This document shows, piece after piece, positions 34,195-45,615 of a stretch of DNA of 64,000 nt; the first letter of the stretch is position 1, and every line of letters starts with the position of its first letter. The translations under genes and the position numbers were made by a program. Source of the stretch: Sphingomonas sp. BK580 (GTDB lineage: Bacteria > Pseudomonadota > Alphaproteobacteria > Sphingomonadales > Sphingomonadaceae). The notes under the pieces are model-generated. The model had not been told where the DNA came from, made no database searches, and worked only from the letters and a program-made list of their open reading frames with translations. Location of the stretch: positions 620,001 to 684,000 of the forward strand of contig NZ_JACIAY010000001.1 in NCBI RefSeq assembly GCF_014194975.1, written 5' to 3'.

Positions 34195-36417
34195 TCACGG
34201 CATGATCCCGGGAAACAGCTTGTCGAGGGTGATGGGGAAATCCCGAACCCGTACACCGGTCGCGTTATAGATCGCGTTGGCGACCGCCGCACCCGAACCG
34301 CACACGCCTAGCTCTCCGATACCCTTGGCCAGCAGCGGGTTGGCCAGACGATCCCGCTCCTCGAGGTAGAGCACGTCGATGTCCGGGACGTCGGCATGCA
34401 CCGGCACGTGGTACTCGCCGAGGTCGCGGTTCACGACCTTGCCCGTGCGGACATCGTGAACGAGCTCCTCGGTCAGAGCGCCGCCGATCCCGAACACGAT
34501 GCCGCCGATCGCCTGGGAAGTCGCTGTCTTGGTGTTGAGAATGCGGCCGGCAGCGAACACGCTGTTCCAACGCGCCACGCGCATCTCTCCCGTGACGGCA
34601 TTCACGCGCATCTCGCAGAAATGGGCGCCATAGGACGACTGGCTGAAACGGGCATTGCTCGTCCCGGGAGCTGTGGCACCATCAACCACCATGCCGTTGC
34701 CGACCAGCTCGGAGAGCGGCCGCCGAACCTCACCGGCCACGATCATGCCGTCGACGAAGACCGCATCACGCTGTGTCACGCCGGCCGCCTCTGCCAGCAT
34801 GGCGCGCAGTTTCTCGCAGGCGGCGTAGACGGCGGAGCCGGCGGTGGTCGCGCCCCAGCTACCACCCGATCCGGCGCTGGTCGGATCGTCGGTATCGCCC
34901 AGCCGCACCTCGACCCGATCGAGCGCCACTCCCAGCAGGTCGGCGACGATCTGTGACAGGATCGTGTAGGTGCCGGTACCGATATCGGTCATCTCGGTTT
35001 CGACCGCTACCAGTCCGTCCGCGTCGATCCGCACGCGCACTTTGGCCGGTCCGAACAGGTTGCCGCGCGCCGACGCGGCCATGCCGTGCCCGATCAGCCA
35101 CTCGCCGTCCCGGCATCGCCCGGGAGTGCGGTTGCGCGCCGTCCAGCCGAACCGCTCGGCACCGACGCGCAGGCATTCGGCGAGCGAACGGCTGCTGAAC
35201 GCCTGGCCGGTCTCAGGATGCACCTCGGGCTCGTTGCGCAGGCGCAGTTCGACGGGATCCAGATCGAGCTTCTCCGCCAGCTCATCCATCGCGCACTCAA
35301 GCGACAACTGCCCCACCCCCTCGCCGGGCGCGCGCATGGAGACGCCCAGCAACTTGTTCACCCGCGCGACCTTGTGATCGACCAGGCGATTGGGCGCGGC
35401 GTACAGCAGATGCGTGGCGATGCCGGCTGGCTCGAAAAACATCTCACCTTCCAGCTGATCGGTGATCGTCTCGTGCGCGATCGTCGTGAGCTTGCCGTCC
35501 GCGTCGGCGCCTAAGCGCAGGCGCTGGTGCGTGGCCGGACGTCGGCCGGTCATCTCGAAGACGTGCTGGCGCGGCAACGCGACCTTGACCGGCCGGCCGA
35601 GCCGTTGCGCGGCGATCGCCGCAGCCGCCGCCTCGGGCATGAGGCCGAGCTTGCTGCCGAAGCCACCGCCCACGAACGGCGCCAGCACCCGCACCTGTGC
35701 CGTCTCCAGTCCCAGCAGCGTCGCCAGCTGGTCGCGCGTCGTCACCGGTGACTGATAACTGCCGTGCATTGTCAGGCGCCTGCCGTCCCACTGCGCCACC
35801 GTGGCATGCGGCTCCATCGGGGCATGGCTCTGACTGGGCGTGGTCCATACCGCGTCGACGACGACGGCTGCCTGCTTCAGCGCGCCCGCGACATCGCCCT
35901 GTTCGGTATGGATCAGGAACAGGCCGAAGATGTCGTCGGTCGGCGGTTCTGCCGAGTCCAGCACCTCTGCCAGGTCGAAAACGCCGGGCCTGCGCTCATA
36001 CGAGAGCCGCACCGCAGACGCGGCTGCGCGCGCCCGCTCGAAGCTGTCGGCCACGACCAGAGCGATCGGCTGGCCGAAATACACCACGTCGCGCGAGCCG
36101 TGCGGCGGTGCCGCAGCCCCGGCGAAGTCTCCGCCGTTGCGGATCAGTCGAGCGTCGGTGACGACGGCGAGCACGCCCGGCATCGCCTCTGCAGCCGCAG
36201 TGTCCAGCCGTGTGATACGCCCGCTACCGACTGGAGCGCGCACCAACATACCGTGAGCCAGGTCGCCGAAGCCGTGCTCGGCGGCATAGCGCGCCTGCCC
36301 GGTCACCTTGAGCGGCCCGTCGACGCGGCTCACCGAAGTGCCCACGAGCGGCGCGGGCGCGGTGTCCAGCAACGAGCGCTCGAACGGCGCGTCCATGGTG
36401 ATGCTCGCCTCGCTCAT
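34195..36417 (-). CDS. Molybdopterin-binding subunit of a xanthine dehydrogenase-family aldehyde oxidoreductase (PaoC-like)
   Basis: This 740-residue large subunit has typical blocks: [20 protein letters not shown] at the N terminus, [54 protein letters not shown] and the C-terminal [19 protein letters not shown] with the catalytic Glu. It would bind molybdenum-cytosine-dinucleotide cofactor and oxidise aldehydes, as in PaoABC. Its start overlaps the FAD subunit stop by 4 bp. The small FAD and iron-sulfur subunits are encoded just upstream in the order A-B-C. Confidence 0.93.
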   Translation of the reverse strand: MSEASITMDAPFERSLLDTAPAPLVGTSVSRVDGPLKVTGQARYAAEHGFGDLAHGMLVRAPVGSGRITRLDTAAAEAMPGVLAVVTDARLIRNGGDFAGAAAPPHGSRDVVYFGQPIALVVADSFERARAAASAVRLSYERRPGVFDLAEVLDSAEPPTDDIFGLFLIHTEQGDVAGALKQAAVVVDAVWTTPSQSHAPMEPHATVAQWDGRRLTMHGSYQSPVTTRDQLATLLGLETAQVRVLAPFVGGGFGSKLGLMPEAAAAAIAAQRLGRPVKVALPRQHVFEMTGRRPATHQRLRLGADADGKLTTIAHETITDQLEGEMFFEPAGIATHLLYAAPNRLVDHKVARVNKLLGVSMRAPGEGVGQLSLECAMDELAEKLDLDPVELRLRNEPEVHPETGQAFSSRSLAECLRVGAERFGWTARNRTPGRCRDGEWLIGHGMAASARGNLFGPAKVRVRIDADGLVAVETEMTDIGTGTYTILSQIVADLLGVALDRVEVRLGDTDDPTSAGSGGSWGATTAGSAVYAACEKLRAMLAEAAGVTQRDAVFVDGMIVAGEVRRPLSELVGNGMVVDGATAPGTSNARFSQSSYGAHFCEMRVNAVTGEMRVARWNSVFAAGRILNTKTATSQAIGGIVFGIGGALTEELVHDVRTGKVVNRDLGEYHVPVHADVPDIDVLYLEERDRLANPLLAKGIGELGVCGSGAAVANAIYNATGVRVRDFPITLDKLFPGIMP

Positions 36418-37403
36418 GCGACCGTCTCCGTCAGCTTGCCCAGCACCGCTGCCAGCGTGCGGCGCAGCAGGGGTATCTTGAAGTCGTTCTCGCCGTGCCC
36501 GATCGCCGCTGCGAGCAAGGTGTCCGCCGCCTGATCGAACAAGGCGCGGCGCGGCTGCTGGCCGACCAGAAGGTCTTCGGCGGCACGATCGCGCCAGGGC
36601 ATGGTGCCGACGCCGCCGAAGGCCAGCGCGGCCCCGCTTATCCGATCCTGCTCCATCGAGACGATGCCGGCGACCGACACCAGCGCGAAGGCGTAGGAAG
36701 CACGATCGCGCACCTTGCGATACGTCTGCCGGCCGGTGGGGGGAGAGGGCAGCAGCACCGCGATGATCAGTTCGCCCGGCTGCAAGTGCGTCTCTACCTC
36801 CGGCGTGTCGCCGGGCAGCCGGTAGAGCTCGTCCAGGCTCAGCGCGCGGCGCTCACCTGATGGCAGCACCGTCTCGACCCGCGCATCGAGGGCGCGCATC
36901 GCCACCGCCATGTCCGACGGGTGAGACGCGATGCACTGCTCGGACGTGCCCAGAACCGCCATGATCCGGTTGAACCCGCCGATCGCCGAGCAGCCCGATC
37001 CAGGCGTGCGCTTGTTGCACGGCACGGCCGGGTCGTAGAAGAAGTAGCAGCGCGTCCGCTGGAGCAGGTTTCCCGCAGTGGTCGCCTTGTTGCGAAGCTG
37101 GGCTGACGCGCCGGCCAGGATCGCGCGTGACAGGACGGGATAACGTGCCCGGACGAGCGGGTGCGCCGCGAGATCCGCGTTCGACACCAGGGCGCCGATG
37201 CGCAGCCCACCGTCGTCGGTCCGCTCGATCTGGCGCAGATCCAGTGCGCCGATGTCCACCAGTCGGCGCGGCGCCTCGACCTGCAACTTCATCAGGTCGA
37301 GCAGGTTGGTGCCGCCGGCGATGAACCGCGCGCCGTCGCGCGCCTGAGCGGCGGAGAGTGCCTGATCGCGGTCCGCCGCGCGCAGATAGTCGAAGGCGAT
37401 CAT
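36414..37403 (-). CDS. FAD-binding subunit of the aldehyde oxidoreductase (PaoB-like)
   Basis: This 329-residue subunit has the FAD-binding [19 protein letters not shown] and [20 protein letters not shown] blocks of the CoxM/PaoB group. It also carries a cysteine cluster, [20 protein letters not shown] followed by Cys, like the extra 4Fe-4S insertion of E. coli PaoB and 4-hydroxybenzoyl-CoA reductase. ATG 37403 overlaps the 2Fe-2S subunit stop by 4 bp; an upstream in-frame start at 37472 adds a non-conserved segment. It passes electrons between the iron-sulfur and molybdenum subunits. Confidence 0.92.
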   Translation of the reverse strand: MIAFDYLRAADRDQALSAAQARDGARFIAGGTNLLDLMKLQVEAPRRLVDIGALDLRQIERTDDGGLRIGALVSNADLAAHPLVRARYPVLSRAILAGASAQLRNKATTAGNLLQRTRCYFFYDPAVPCNKRTPGSGCSAIGGFNRIMAVLGTSEQCIASHPSDMAVAMRALDARVETVLPSGERRALSLDELYRLPGDTPEVETHLQPGELIIAVLLPSPPTGRQTYRKVRDRASYAFALVSVAGIVSMEQDRISGAALAFGGVGTMPWRDRAAEDLLVGQQPRRALFDQAADTLLAAAIGHGENDFKIPLLRRTLAAVLGKLTETVA

Positions 37404-37945
37404 GCCCCCTCCCCCTCCCGGCTGGCAGCATAGGTTCGGATCGCCGCCACGATCCGCGGGTAGGCTGCGCACCGGCAGAGATTACCGCTCATCCGCTCGC
37501 GGATCTCGGCGAGATCGAGTGACGGCGCGGGCATCAGGTCACCACTGACATGGCTCGGCCAGCCCGCAGCGACTTCCTCCAGCATGCCGAGGGCCGAGCA
37601 GATCTGCCCGGACGTGCAATAGCCGCATTGGAAGCCGTCCGCGGCGATGAACGCAGTCTGCAACGGGTGCAGCGCGCCGGGTGCCCCCACACCCTCGATC
37701 GTGGTGATCTCGTCGTCGGCGTGCATCATTGCCAGGGAAAGGCAGCTGTTGATCCGTCGGCCGTTCACCAGCACGGTGCAGGCGCCGCATTGGCCATGAT
37801 CGCACCCTTTCTTGGTCCCGGTCAGTCCGAAGCGCTCGCGCAGCGCATCGAGGAGCGTGGTGCGGGTGTCGATCCGCACCGAATGTGGTACGCCGTTGAC
37901 CCGCAACGTGAGCGGGGCTTCGACCTCGGCGTCGATCCAATCCAT
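37400..37945 (-). CDS. 2Fe-2S subunit of the aldehyde oxidoreductase (PaoA-like)
   Basis: This 181-residue protein has two 2Fe-2S clusters: the plant-type motif [18 protein letters not shown] with a distal NSCLSL, and the CO-dehydrogenase-type helical motif [10 protein letters not shown] with [10 protein letters not shown]. Unlike E. coli PaoA it has no evident Tat signal, so the complex is probably cytoplasmic. It is the first catalytic gene of the operon, 13 bp after the SnoaL-like gene. Confidence 0.93.
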   Translation of the reverse strand: MDWIDAEVEAPLTLRVNGVPHSVRIDTRTTLLDALRERFGLTGTKKGCDHGQCGACTVLVNGRRINSCLSLAMMHADDEITTIEGVGAPGALHPLQTAFIAADGFQCGYCTSGQICSALGMLEEVAAGWPSHVSGDLMPAPSLDLAEIRERMSGNLCRCAAYPRIVAAIRTYAASREGEGA

Positions 37946-37958
37946 CGCCGCCGCCCCG

Positions 37959-38462
37959 TCAGGGCCTGGGACGCGCGAGCGCCGCCTTGAACGTCGGAAT
38001 GTCGAGGAAGGCCGTGACCTCCACGATCCGCGACCCGCACACCGTCAAGATCCACAGATAGGTGTTGCGGTACTGCGTGCCGTCGGGAAACGGAGCCGTT
38101 CCGTCCCATTGCACGATCACATCGTCGCCATCGGCCCAGATGTGCTTGACCTCCGGCTTCAAGGGCGCCGCCAGTCGCTCGCGCAGCGGCACTGCCGCAG
38201 CGTCGAGAAGCGCCTGGCGCGAACGGTGGGTTCGCGAGACCGCCGGATCGTTGCCGGTGATGTGCCATACCACGTCATCGGCGAGCAGGCTGAAAACATC
38301 GCCTTCGCCTCTCGCCCATTTGGCGAACGCCTCGGCGATGAAGGCACGACTGCCCTCCGTCGTTGACGCAGTCACGGCCGGTCTCTCCTGTGCAAGCGCT
38401 GGCGCAGACCCGATGCCGATGAGAGCCAACGAAGCCAGGGCCGACACAATTACCGGTGTCAT
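37959..38462 (-). CDS. Exported SnoaL/NTF2-like protein
   Basis: This 167-residue protein has a signal peptide (VIVSALASLALIGIGSAPALA, cleaved before QERP) followed by an NTF2-like fold: RAFIAEAFAKWARGEGDVFS, LLADDVVWHITGND and YRNTYLWILTVCGSRIVEVT. SnoaL-like proteins range from cyclases to isomerases or binding proteins, so the activity is unknown. ATG 38462 is the start because it gives a proper signal peptide; the longer reading (38510) does not. It heads the PaoABC operon. Confidence 0.82.
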   Translation of the reverse strand: MTPVIVSALASLALIGIGSAPALAQERPAVTASTTEGSRAFIAEAFAKWARGEGDVFSLLADDVVWHITGNDPAVSRTHRSRQALLDAAAVPLRERLAAPLKPEVKHIWADGDDVIVQWDGTAPFPDGTQYRNTYLWILTVCGSRIVEVTAFLDIPTFKAALARPRP

Positions 38463-38563
38463 CTGCGACAGCCTCCCACGTGCAACGATGCGCGGTTGAG
38501 GCGTTAACACACAGGGCCAGCGAGCGTCCGTCGCCTAAACGTCTCGCGTAGACGGACGGTCAG

Positions 38564-39499
38564 TCACGTCGAGGATGACCAGGCGACGGTTCCCTCACAT
38601 TCCTCCCCACGGCGGCGGATGAAATCTTTGAAGGCCTCGATCGCGTGCGATTGATGCGCTTGTGCCGGCGTATAAAGGTACCCCGGCCATTGCAGGTGGT
38701 TCCACTCCGGCAGCACCTCCACCAAACGACCGGTACGGAGGTGTTCTGACGCTACGACGTCGAGGAGCCGGACAATCCCGAAACCGCTGAGTGCGGCGGC
38801 GACGAGCGTGGGCGCATCGTTCAACGTCAGGCCACAGTCGGGCGCCACGACGTGCTGCTCACCCGCTGCGTTGACGAAGTGCCAGAGGTGGGGCCTGCCC
38901 GTCGTGTCATCAAACATGCGCACGCAGGTATGACCGCTCAGCACGTCGTGCGGCGCGGCCGGCGTGCCGTGCCTGGCGATATACGCTGCACTGGCGCAGG
39001 TTACCACGCGACTTTGCAGCAGCAGCTGCTTGTTGAGATCACGCGCTTCCGGCTCGCCGAAGCGAAGGGCGAGATCGACGCCCTCCGCCAGGAGATTATC
39101 AACACGGTCTCGCACGAGCACATCGACCTTCACATTCGGGTATTCGACGAGAAAGCGCGGGAGAAGTGGGATGAGCAGATACGGCCCGAACGCCCCGTCG
39201 GTGGTGATCCTGATCCGGCCCTTCACCTTGTCGGGCTGAGACGGCGTCGCGATGCGGCCGAGCTCGGCCAGCAGCGGAGTGACCTCCTCCAGCAACGCAC
39301 GTCCTTCATCGGTAAGTTTGAGGTGCCGGCTGGTGCGGTCGAACAGCCGCATCCCTGTCCGTTCCTCGAGACGCCCGATCGCCTTGCCGACACCCGACCG
39401 CGACAATCCTATCTGTTCGGCCGCGCGCCCATAGCTCTCGGCGCGCGCAACAGCGACGAACACGGTTATCCCAGAGATGATCCGACCGTCGAACAGCAC
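38564..39499 (-). CDS. LysR-family regulator (upstream of SnoaL-PaoABC)
   Basis: This 311-residue protein has a LysR winged helix (ITVFVAVARAESYGRAAEQI, LSRSGVGKAIGRLEERTGMR, LFDRTSRHLKLTDEGRALLE) and an effector-binding domain. It is read in the same direction as the SnoaL-PaoABC operon, with 101 bp before its first gene, so it may either regulate it or belong to it. Confidence 0.9.
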   Translation of the reverse strand: MLFDGRIISGITVFVAVARAESYGRAAEQIGLSRSGVGKAIGRLEERTGMRLFDRTSRHLKLTDEGRALLEEVTPLLAELGRIATPSQPDKVKGRIRITTDGAFGPYLLIPLLPRFLVEYPNVKVDVLVRDRVDNLLAEGVDLALRFGEPEARDLNKQLLLQSRVVTCASAAYIARHGTPAAPHDVLSGHTCVRMFDDTTGRPHLWHFVNAAGEQHVVAPDCGLTLNDAPTLVAAALSGFGIVRLLDVVASEHLRTGRLVEVLPEWNHLQWPGYLYTPAQAHQSHAIEAFKDFIRRRGEECEGTVAWSSST

Positions 39500-40074
39500 G
39501 CGAGGCCAAACTCCTTCTCACGTCATTCAAGAGCAAGGGTCGGTCAGCCCGCCAGTGTTTTCGCCGAGAACCGACGCGGCGGGCTGACTGCCTTTCAGCT
39601 CGCCCACGCAGCGTATCTGGCAGAGAGGCGCAGCAGCGCAATCGCGATCGCGTCCGCTCCGATCAGGGTTCCTCCCCTGAGGTTTTGCTGCAAGCCATTG
39701 AAACGCAAGGATAGCAACGGTCGAGCACCCCTGCCGGGGAGTTGTTCGACCTTGGACCCTCCTTTTTGTCCTCCCTGAGCCGATCTAATGGCGCCGCCTC
39801 TCACCGACGGACGAGCTACAGGGCGTTCGGCGACGACAAGCCGGGAGGGGACCGCGGTGGCATACGTTCCGTCTGCTAATTGGCTCCGCAGATCAGTTCG
39901 ACTTATATGCGCGGCGTAAATGAGATGGCGTGCGCCGCTCGCGCTTCCCTTTCCCAGCCGCAGCAACCCCATGTGACGCCACGCCGTCTTCCGCCCCCAC
40001 TGCCCTCGGCTCGCCCGAGCCCGGCCTCGAGATCAAGGTCGTCGCCCGCATTCCCGCAGCATGGCCGGCACGGC
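39500..40074. other. Gene-free stretch between two LysR genes
   Basis: These 575 bp contain no recognised gene. A 126-codon minus frame (39595-39972) has no family features that I know. An imperfect hairpin at 39719-39751 (GGTCGA arm, CCCC/GGGG inner stem, TCGACC arm) is followed about 11 bases later by a T run. Its function is unknown. Confidence 0.5.
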
Positions 40075-41004
40075 TCAAGCGCTCGGTCCTGGTACCGCTT
40101 CCGCGAGCGAGCGCAGCGTCGTCCGCAGACCCTGCGCCGCATGATCGATGAAGGCGCGGCGTGCAGCGTCGGCCCCGACGCTCGCCGCGAAGATCACGTG
40201 CACCGGGACCGGACGGGCCTCGAACCGAGGCAGCAGACGGACGAGCCTTCCGGCGGCAAGAAGCTCGGCGACCTGATAGGAGCGCGCAGCGATGATGCCG
40301 CGCCCCCGAACGGCCGCGTCGATCAGTGCAGCCGCGCTGTCCACGCGCAGGCGGGGCCTGACCCGGACGGTGCGCCGCCGTTCCGGCTTTTCCGGCATGG
40401 CGAAGGGCCACAGTTCCACCTCGCTGGTCGGGTCCAAGCCTATGGTCTGATGGTTGGACAAGTCCTCCGGCGTCGCTGGGCTTCCGGCCCGCCGAAGGTA
40501 GTCCGGGGATGCGCAGAGCAACGCTCGCACCGCACCGACCCGAATGGCGGACAGGCTGGAGTCCGGAAGCGCCGCGAGCCGGACGGCCACGTCCATCCCG
40601 CCCCCGATCAGATCCACAAGCCGGTTGGCAAGCGTCATCCGTATCGACACGCTGGGATGCGCATCGAGGAAGGCCTCGACCAGCGGCAGCAGGTGAAGCC
40701 GCCCGAACAGCTCGGGAGCGGTCACGCGGATGGTGCCGCGGAGTGCTGTTCCCCCGTGACCCGGCGTCAGTCGCGCGAGCGAGCACAGCACCTCGCGCCA
40801 GATGGCCAGATGCCGCTCGCCACCCGCCGTCAGGCTGAGCCGACGCGTCGAGCGCAGCAGGAGCGGTTCGCCCGCCTGTTCTTCCAGCAGCGCGATCGCG
40901 CGGGTGACCGAAGCGGCCGATCGCCCATGACGTCGTCCGGCGGCCGCGAGCGAGCCTTCGTCTACGGCCGCGACGAACAACGCCATCGCATCCAGTCTGT
41001 CCAT
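40075..41004 (-). CDS. LysR-family regulator (divergent from alpha/beta hydrolase)
   Basis: This 309-residue regulator begins with MDRLDAMALFVAAVDEGSLA, then SAASVTRAIALLEEQAGEPL and RSTRRLSLTAGGERHL, a typical LysR winged helix. The effector domain has TAPELFGRLHLLPLVEAFLD. It is divergent from the hydrolase gene at 41112 with 107 bp between the starts. Regulation of that hydrolase is likely but only inferred from position. Confidence 0.9.
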   Translation of the reverse strand: MDRLDAMALFVAAVDEGSLAAAGRRHGRSAASVTRAIALLEEQAGEPLLLRSTRRLSLTAGGERHLAIWREVLCSLARLTPGHGGTALRGTIRVTAPELFGRLHLLPLVEAFLDAHPSVSIRMTLANRLVDLIGGGMDVAVRLAALPDSSLSAIRVGAVRALLCASPDYLRRAGSPATPEDLSNHQTIGLDPTSEVELWPFAMPEKPERRRTVRVRPRLRVDSAAALIDAAVRGRGIIAARSYQVAELLAAGRLVRLLPRFEARPVPVHVIFAASVGADAARRAFIDHAAQGLRTTLRSLAEAVPGPSA

Positions 41005-41111
41005 CGTTTCAGGCCCTGCAATTCAGCATGACGATGTGCGCCTCTACTCTCGTTTCTCGCAACACCCAGCTTGGCTCTCAGCCCCAGAGGTTTGCACATG
41101 AGGAGTGCTCG

Positions 41112-42002
41112 ATGCCGATCGTTCATTATCGCAGACAGCAGGTCGGAGAGGTGGACCTGTTCTACCGTGAAGCGGGACCGCACGACGCCCCGGTACTGCT
41201 GCTGCTCCACGGCTTCCCGACCGCCAGCCACATGTTCCGCGATCTCATCCCGCTGCTCGCCGATCGCTTCCGGGTGATCGCTCCTGACCTGCCCGGCTTC
41301 GGGCAGACCAAGACGCCGCCGCGCGGTACCTTCACCTACAGCTTCGACATGATGGCAGACGTACTCGGTGGCTTTGCCGAGGCGCTCGGCCTCGAATCCT
41401 ACGCGCTCTATATCTTCGATTACGGCGCGCCCACCGGCCTGAGGCTGGCGATGCGTCATCCGGAGCGGGTGACAGCCATCATCTCGCAGAACGGCAATGC
41501 CTATCTGGACGGTTTCAGCGATGAGTGGGGCGCATGGCAGGCTTATTGGCGAGACCCCAGCGACGCCAATCGCGAGGCCTGCCGCGCTTCGCTGTCACCC
41601 GACACGATCCGCGATTGGCAATATGGCACCGGCGCTGATCCGTCGCGTCTCTCGCCGGACGGCTATGAGCTCGACATCGCCTATATGGCGAGACCCGGCG
41701 CCGAGGACATCCAGCTAGACCTGATCCTCGACTATCGCAGCAACGTCGCACTCTACCCCGCCTTCCAGGCCTATTTCCGCGCACAGCAACCGCCCCTCCT
41801 GGCCGTCTGGGGCCGCCACGATCCGGCGTTCCTGCCGGCCGGTGCGCAAGCGTATCGCCGCGACTTGCCCGACGCCGAGATCCACCTGCTGGATGCCGGG
41901 CACTTCGCGCTGGAAACACACTGTGCGGAGATCGCGACACGCATCTGCGCTTTCCTCGACCGCACCCTTGGCTCGGCCCACCCATCGGAGAAGCAGGTAT
42001 GA
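41112..42002 (+). CDS. Alpha/beta hydrolase (haloalkane dehalogenase/epoxide hydrolase-like)
   Basis: This 296-residue protein has an oxyanion-hole motif LLLHGFPTASHMFRDLIPLL, the sequence VIAPDLPGFGQT, a nucleophile elbow IFDYGAPTGLRLAM with Asp (rather than Ser) as nucleophile, and a C-terminal His in LDAGHFALETH. An aspartate nucleophile points to a haloalkane dehalogenase, fluoroacetate dehalogenase or epoxide hydrolase. ATG 41112 has AGGAG seven bases upstream. It is followed by a decayed epoxide-hydrolase fragment on the same strand. Confidence 0.88.
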   Translation: MPIVHYRRQQVGEVDLFYREAGPHDAPVLLLLHGFPTASHMFRDLIPLLADRFRVIAPDLPGFGQTKTPPRGTFTYSFDMMADVLGGFAEALGLESYALYIFDYGAPTGLRLAMRHPERVTAIISQNGNAYLDGFSDEWGAWQAYWRDPSDANREACRASLSPDTIRDWQYGTGADPSRLSPDGYELDIAYMARPGAEDIQLDLILDYRSNVALYPAFQAYFRAQQPPLLAVWGRHDPAFLPAGAQAYRRDLPDAEIHLLDAGHFALETHCAEIATRICAFLDRTLGSAHPSEKQV

Positions 42003-42044
42003 GACCGCGCGACGACAGGTCGAGTTGGCTGCGGCGGAAGCGGA

Positions 42045-42344
42045 ATCGGCCGTGACGCGACCCTCGACGACCTCACGTCCCTCTGGCTGAGCGGCACCGC
42101 GGCGCCAACGGCACGCACCGGCTGGAGCAGCATGCGCGGCGACGGTAAGCACGAGATTGCGGTTCCGTTCGGCTGCAGCCAATTCCCGCACGACACCCAC
42201 GAGAGCAGCCGCCGCTGCGTCGAGGAGCGCTATCCCATGCTGGCCTATCACGACGAACTCCCCCGTGGCGGGCATCATCCTGCGGGGGAGCGATCGAGCA
42301 CCTTCGTCGATGACGTGCGCGCGAGCTTCCGGTCGGTCCGTTGA
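42045..42344 (+). pseudogene. C-terminal remnant of an epoxide hydrolase (copy 1)
   Basis: The frame ending with TGA at 42344 reads DDLTSLWLSGTAAPTARTGW, then IAVPFGCSQFPHD, EERYPMLAYHDELPRGGHH and FVDDVRASFRSVR. This is the ordered C-terminal third of EHN-type epoxide hydrolases (family pattern VTLYWLT, VPVGVSVFPKEI, MPRGGHFAA, FVDDVRAFFR). The catalytic Asp and most of the fold are missing and no start is present. The stop overlaps the TTG proposed for the downstream peptidase gene. It is a truncated relic. Confidence 0.75.
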
Positions 42345-44305
42345 CCGACCCCGTGTCCACAGGGCCAAGGTCGCCCCGCTCCCTTGGCGCCGGCATGATC
42401 GGCTTCGTGAGCGCACTAGGCGTGTCGCTGGCGTTCATCGGCGTCAGCCGTCCGGCACGCGCGCAGTCGTCGCCCGGACCGACATATGTCTCACCAGCCT
42501 CCACGGTGCCCGCGCCCGCCGATCGGCCGTACGAAGGCAGGATCGAGTTGCAGGTCGACGCGACCGACACGCGGCGCCGCATCTTCTCGGTACGTCAGCG
42601 CGTCCCGGTCGGGCGGGAGCGCGAGATGACGCTGCTTTATCCCCGATGGGAGCCGGCCAGTCATGGACCGAGCCTGACCGTCACGGACCTTGCAGGGCTG
42701 GTCGTCGAAGGCGCGGGCAAGCCTCTTCGCTGGCGACGTGATCCGTATGATCCTCATGCCTTTCATCTTTCGGTCCCGCCGGGCGTGGACGCGATTGATG
42801 TTCGGTTCCAGATGGTGGCTGGCGGTGAATCGCTGACGCCCGACATCGTGTCGGTACCTTGGCAGCGACTCGTCCTCTATCCGGCCGGATGGTATGCCCG
42901 GAACATGGCAGTGGCCGCCTCGCTGGCCCTGCCGGAGGGATTGCGCCCGTTCACGCCGCTGTCGGTCCAGCATTCCGCCAACGGTCGTATCGTGTTCGCT
43001 CCGACGACATTGGAGACGTTGCTCGATGCGCCGGTGCTCGCCGGGCGCTACACGGCGCCGATGCCGCTTACCGCTGCCGGCCCGGGGGCGATCTTCCTCG
43101 ACATCGTGGCGCCGCGGCACAGCGACCTGCTCGTACCGCCGGAACGATCGGCTGAACTGCGTCGGCTGGTCGCGCAGATACGGGCGGTGTTCGGCCCGGC
43201 GCCGTTCGAGCGCTACGACATAATGGCGCGGCTGAGCGACGATGGATCTTCGGGCGGCACCGAACATCGCGGGTCGAGCGAGAATGGCCTCGCATCGTCA
43301 TACTTCCGCGACTGGCCGGGCCAGATCCTGTTCCGCGACCTGATCGCGCACGAGATCGTCCACGCCTGGAACGGCTTCTACCGCACCCCCGCCGACCTGT
43401 GGGCGCCAACGCCGAATGTCCCGGTCGCGGGTAGCCTCCTCTGGGTGTACGAAGGGCAGACCGAGTTCTGGGGACGCGTGCTGGCGACGCGGGCCGGCCA
43501 ATTTACGCCGGGCGAGCTTCGCGACCGGCTGGCTATCGAGGCCGCCGAGATCGCGGCGCGGCCGGGCCGCGCTTGGCGCTCGCTGTCGGACGACGTCAAC
43601 TATCCGTCCTTCATGCTTCGCCAGCCAGTGCCGTGGCGCGACTGGCAGCGGCGCCGCGACTATTACTCCGAGGGCGTCATGCTGTGGCTCGCAGTGGATG
43701 CCGAACTGCGCGATCGCAGTGGAGGGCGTCGCGGCCTGGATGACTTCGCGCGCCGCTTCTTCGCGGGCGCCACCCCGGATGCTCCGACCCGCCTCTACAC
43801 CTTCGAAGACCTATGCCGTACGCTGAACGAGATAGCGCCCGCTGACTGGTCGAATTTCCTCCGCGCTTGGACGGACGGCCATGACGAACTCGACACCACC
43901 ATCGGGCTGAATCGTCACGGCTGGCGGCTGATCTTCACCGATACGCCCACCGCGTCCTTTCGCGCCAGTGAGGAGGAAGCCGGTGTGGCCGACCTGACCT
44001 ATGCGATCGGATTGACGGTTCGCGACGACGGGGTCATCCGGTCGGTAGCCTGGAACGGTCCGGCTTTCCGCACGGGATTACGGTCGGGCGTTCGGATTTC
44101 GAGGGTAAACGGCGCAGCGTTCACCCGCGCGGTCCTGCTCGAAGCCGTCCGCACCTCAGCACGGCGTCCCCTCTCGCTTGGCATCGACCAGAATGGCGCG
44201 CCGTCCGAGATTGTTTTACCTTATACCGGGCCGCTGCGTTACCCGCGGCTCGAGCGCATCGCGGGCCACGCCGACACGCTCGCTGCCCTGCTCACGGCGC
44301 GCTGA
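42341..44305 (+). CDS. M61-like (glycyl aminopeptidase/gluzincin) peptidase with PDZ domain
   Basis: This protein of up to 654 residues has a signal peptide (SALGVSLAFIGVSRPARAQ), an N-terminal beta domain, a gluzincin site LIAHEIVHAWNGFY (HExxH near residue 337) with the downstream Glu in LLWVYEGQTEFWG, and a C-terminal PDZ-like domain (IGLTVRDDGVIRSVAWNGPA). The order resembles peptidase family M61. TTG 42341 overlaps the preceding stop; ATG 42395 is an equally good start and keeps the signal peptide. It is probably a periplasmic or surface aminopeptidase of unknown substrate. Confidence 0.82.
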   Translation: MTDPVSTGPRSPRSLGAGMIGFVSALGVSLAFIGVSRPARAQSSPGPTYVSPASTVPAPADRPYEGRIELQVDATDTRRRIFSVRQRVPVGREREMTLLYPRWEPASHGPSLTVTDLAGLVVEGAGKPLRWRRDPYDPHAFHLSVPPGVDAIDVRFQMVAGGESLTPDIVSVPWQRLVLYPAGWYARNMAVAASLALPEGLRPFTPLSVQHSANGRIVFAPTTLETLLDAPVLAGRYTAPMPLTAAGPGAIFLDIVAPRHSDLLVPPERSAELRRLVAQIRAVFGPAPFERYDIMARLSDDGSSGGTEHRGSSENGLASSYFRDWPGQILFRDLIAHEIVHAWNGFYRTPADLWAPTPNVPVAGSLLWVYEGQTEFWGRVLATRAGQFTPGELRDRLAIEAAEIAARPGRAWRSLSDDVNYPSFMLRQPVPWRDWQRRRDYYSEGVMLWLAVDAELRDRSGGRRGLDDFARRFFAGATPDAPTRLYTFEDLCRTLNEIAPADWSNFLRAWTDGHDELDTTIGLNRHGWRLIFTDTPTASFRASEEEAGVADLTYAIGLTVRDDGVIRSVAWNGPAFRTGLRSGVRISRVNGAAFTRAVLLEAVRTSARRPLSLGIDQNGAPSEIVLPYTGPLRYPRLERIAGHADTLAALLTAR

Positions 44306-44592
44306 AGGCGGCGCCGCGCGTCACCTCGGCGAGGGGGCTTCGATCCCAGGCGACACGCTGCCGGCGAACGAGTCGCGGCATGTCCGCTCGCCATCTCATC
44401 GGCGTATGCGTGCCCCGCGAGCGCCAAGCTGAGATGCCGGATGACCGCCGTCGTAGCATGCCGAACCGGAGTGCAGAATCGGGTAGGGAATAGCGAGAAG
44501 AGGGACTGCAATGATCGCGGTCGCGGTTGCGGTCGATACCCTGTTGAAGTCTGCGATGAGAAGCATGCCAGCCCTATGCGAACCCGCCGGCT

Positions 44593-45615
<1,023 letters not shown>

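Noticed and set aside
39719..39751. A hairpin followed by a T run as terminator or small RNA
   Set aside because: The stem has a large internal loop and the T run is about 11 bases away. It is not near the 3' end of a known gene.
39595..39972. A 126-codon minus frame between two LysR genes
   Set aside because: No family resemblance, no good ribosome-binding site, and composition like other shadows of this high-GC DNA.
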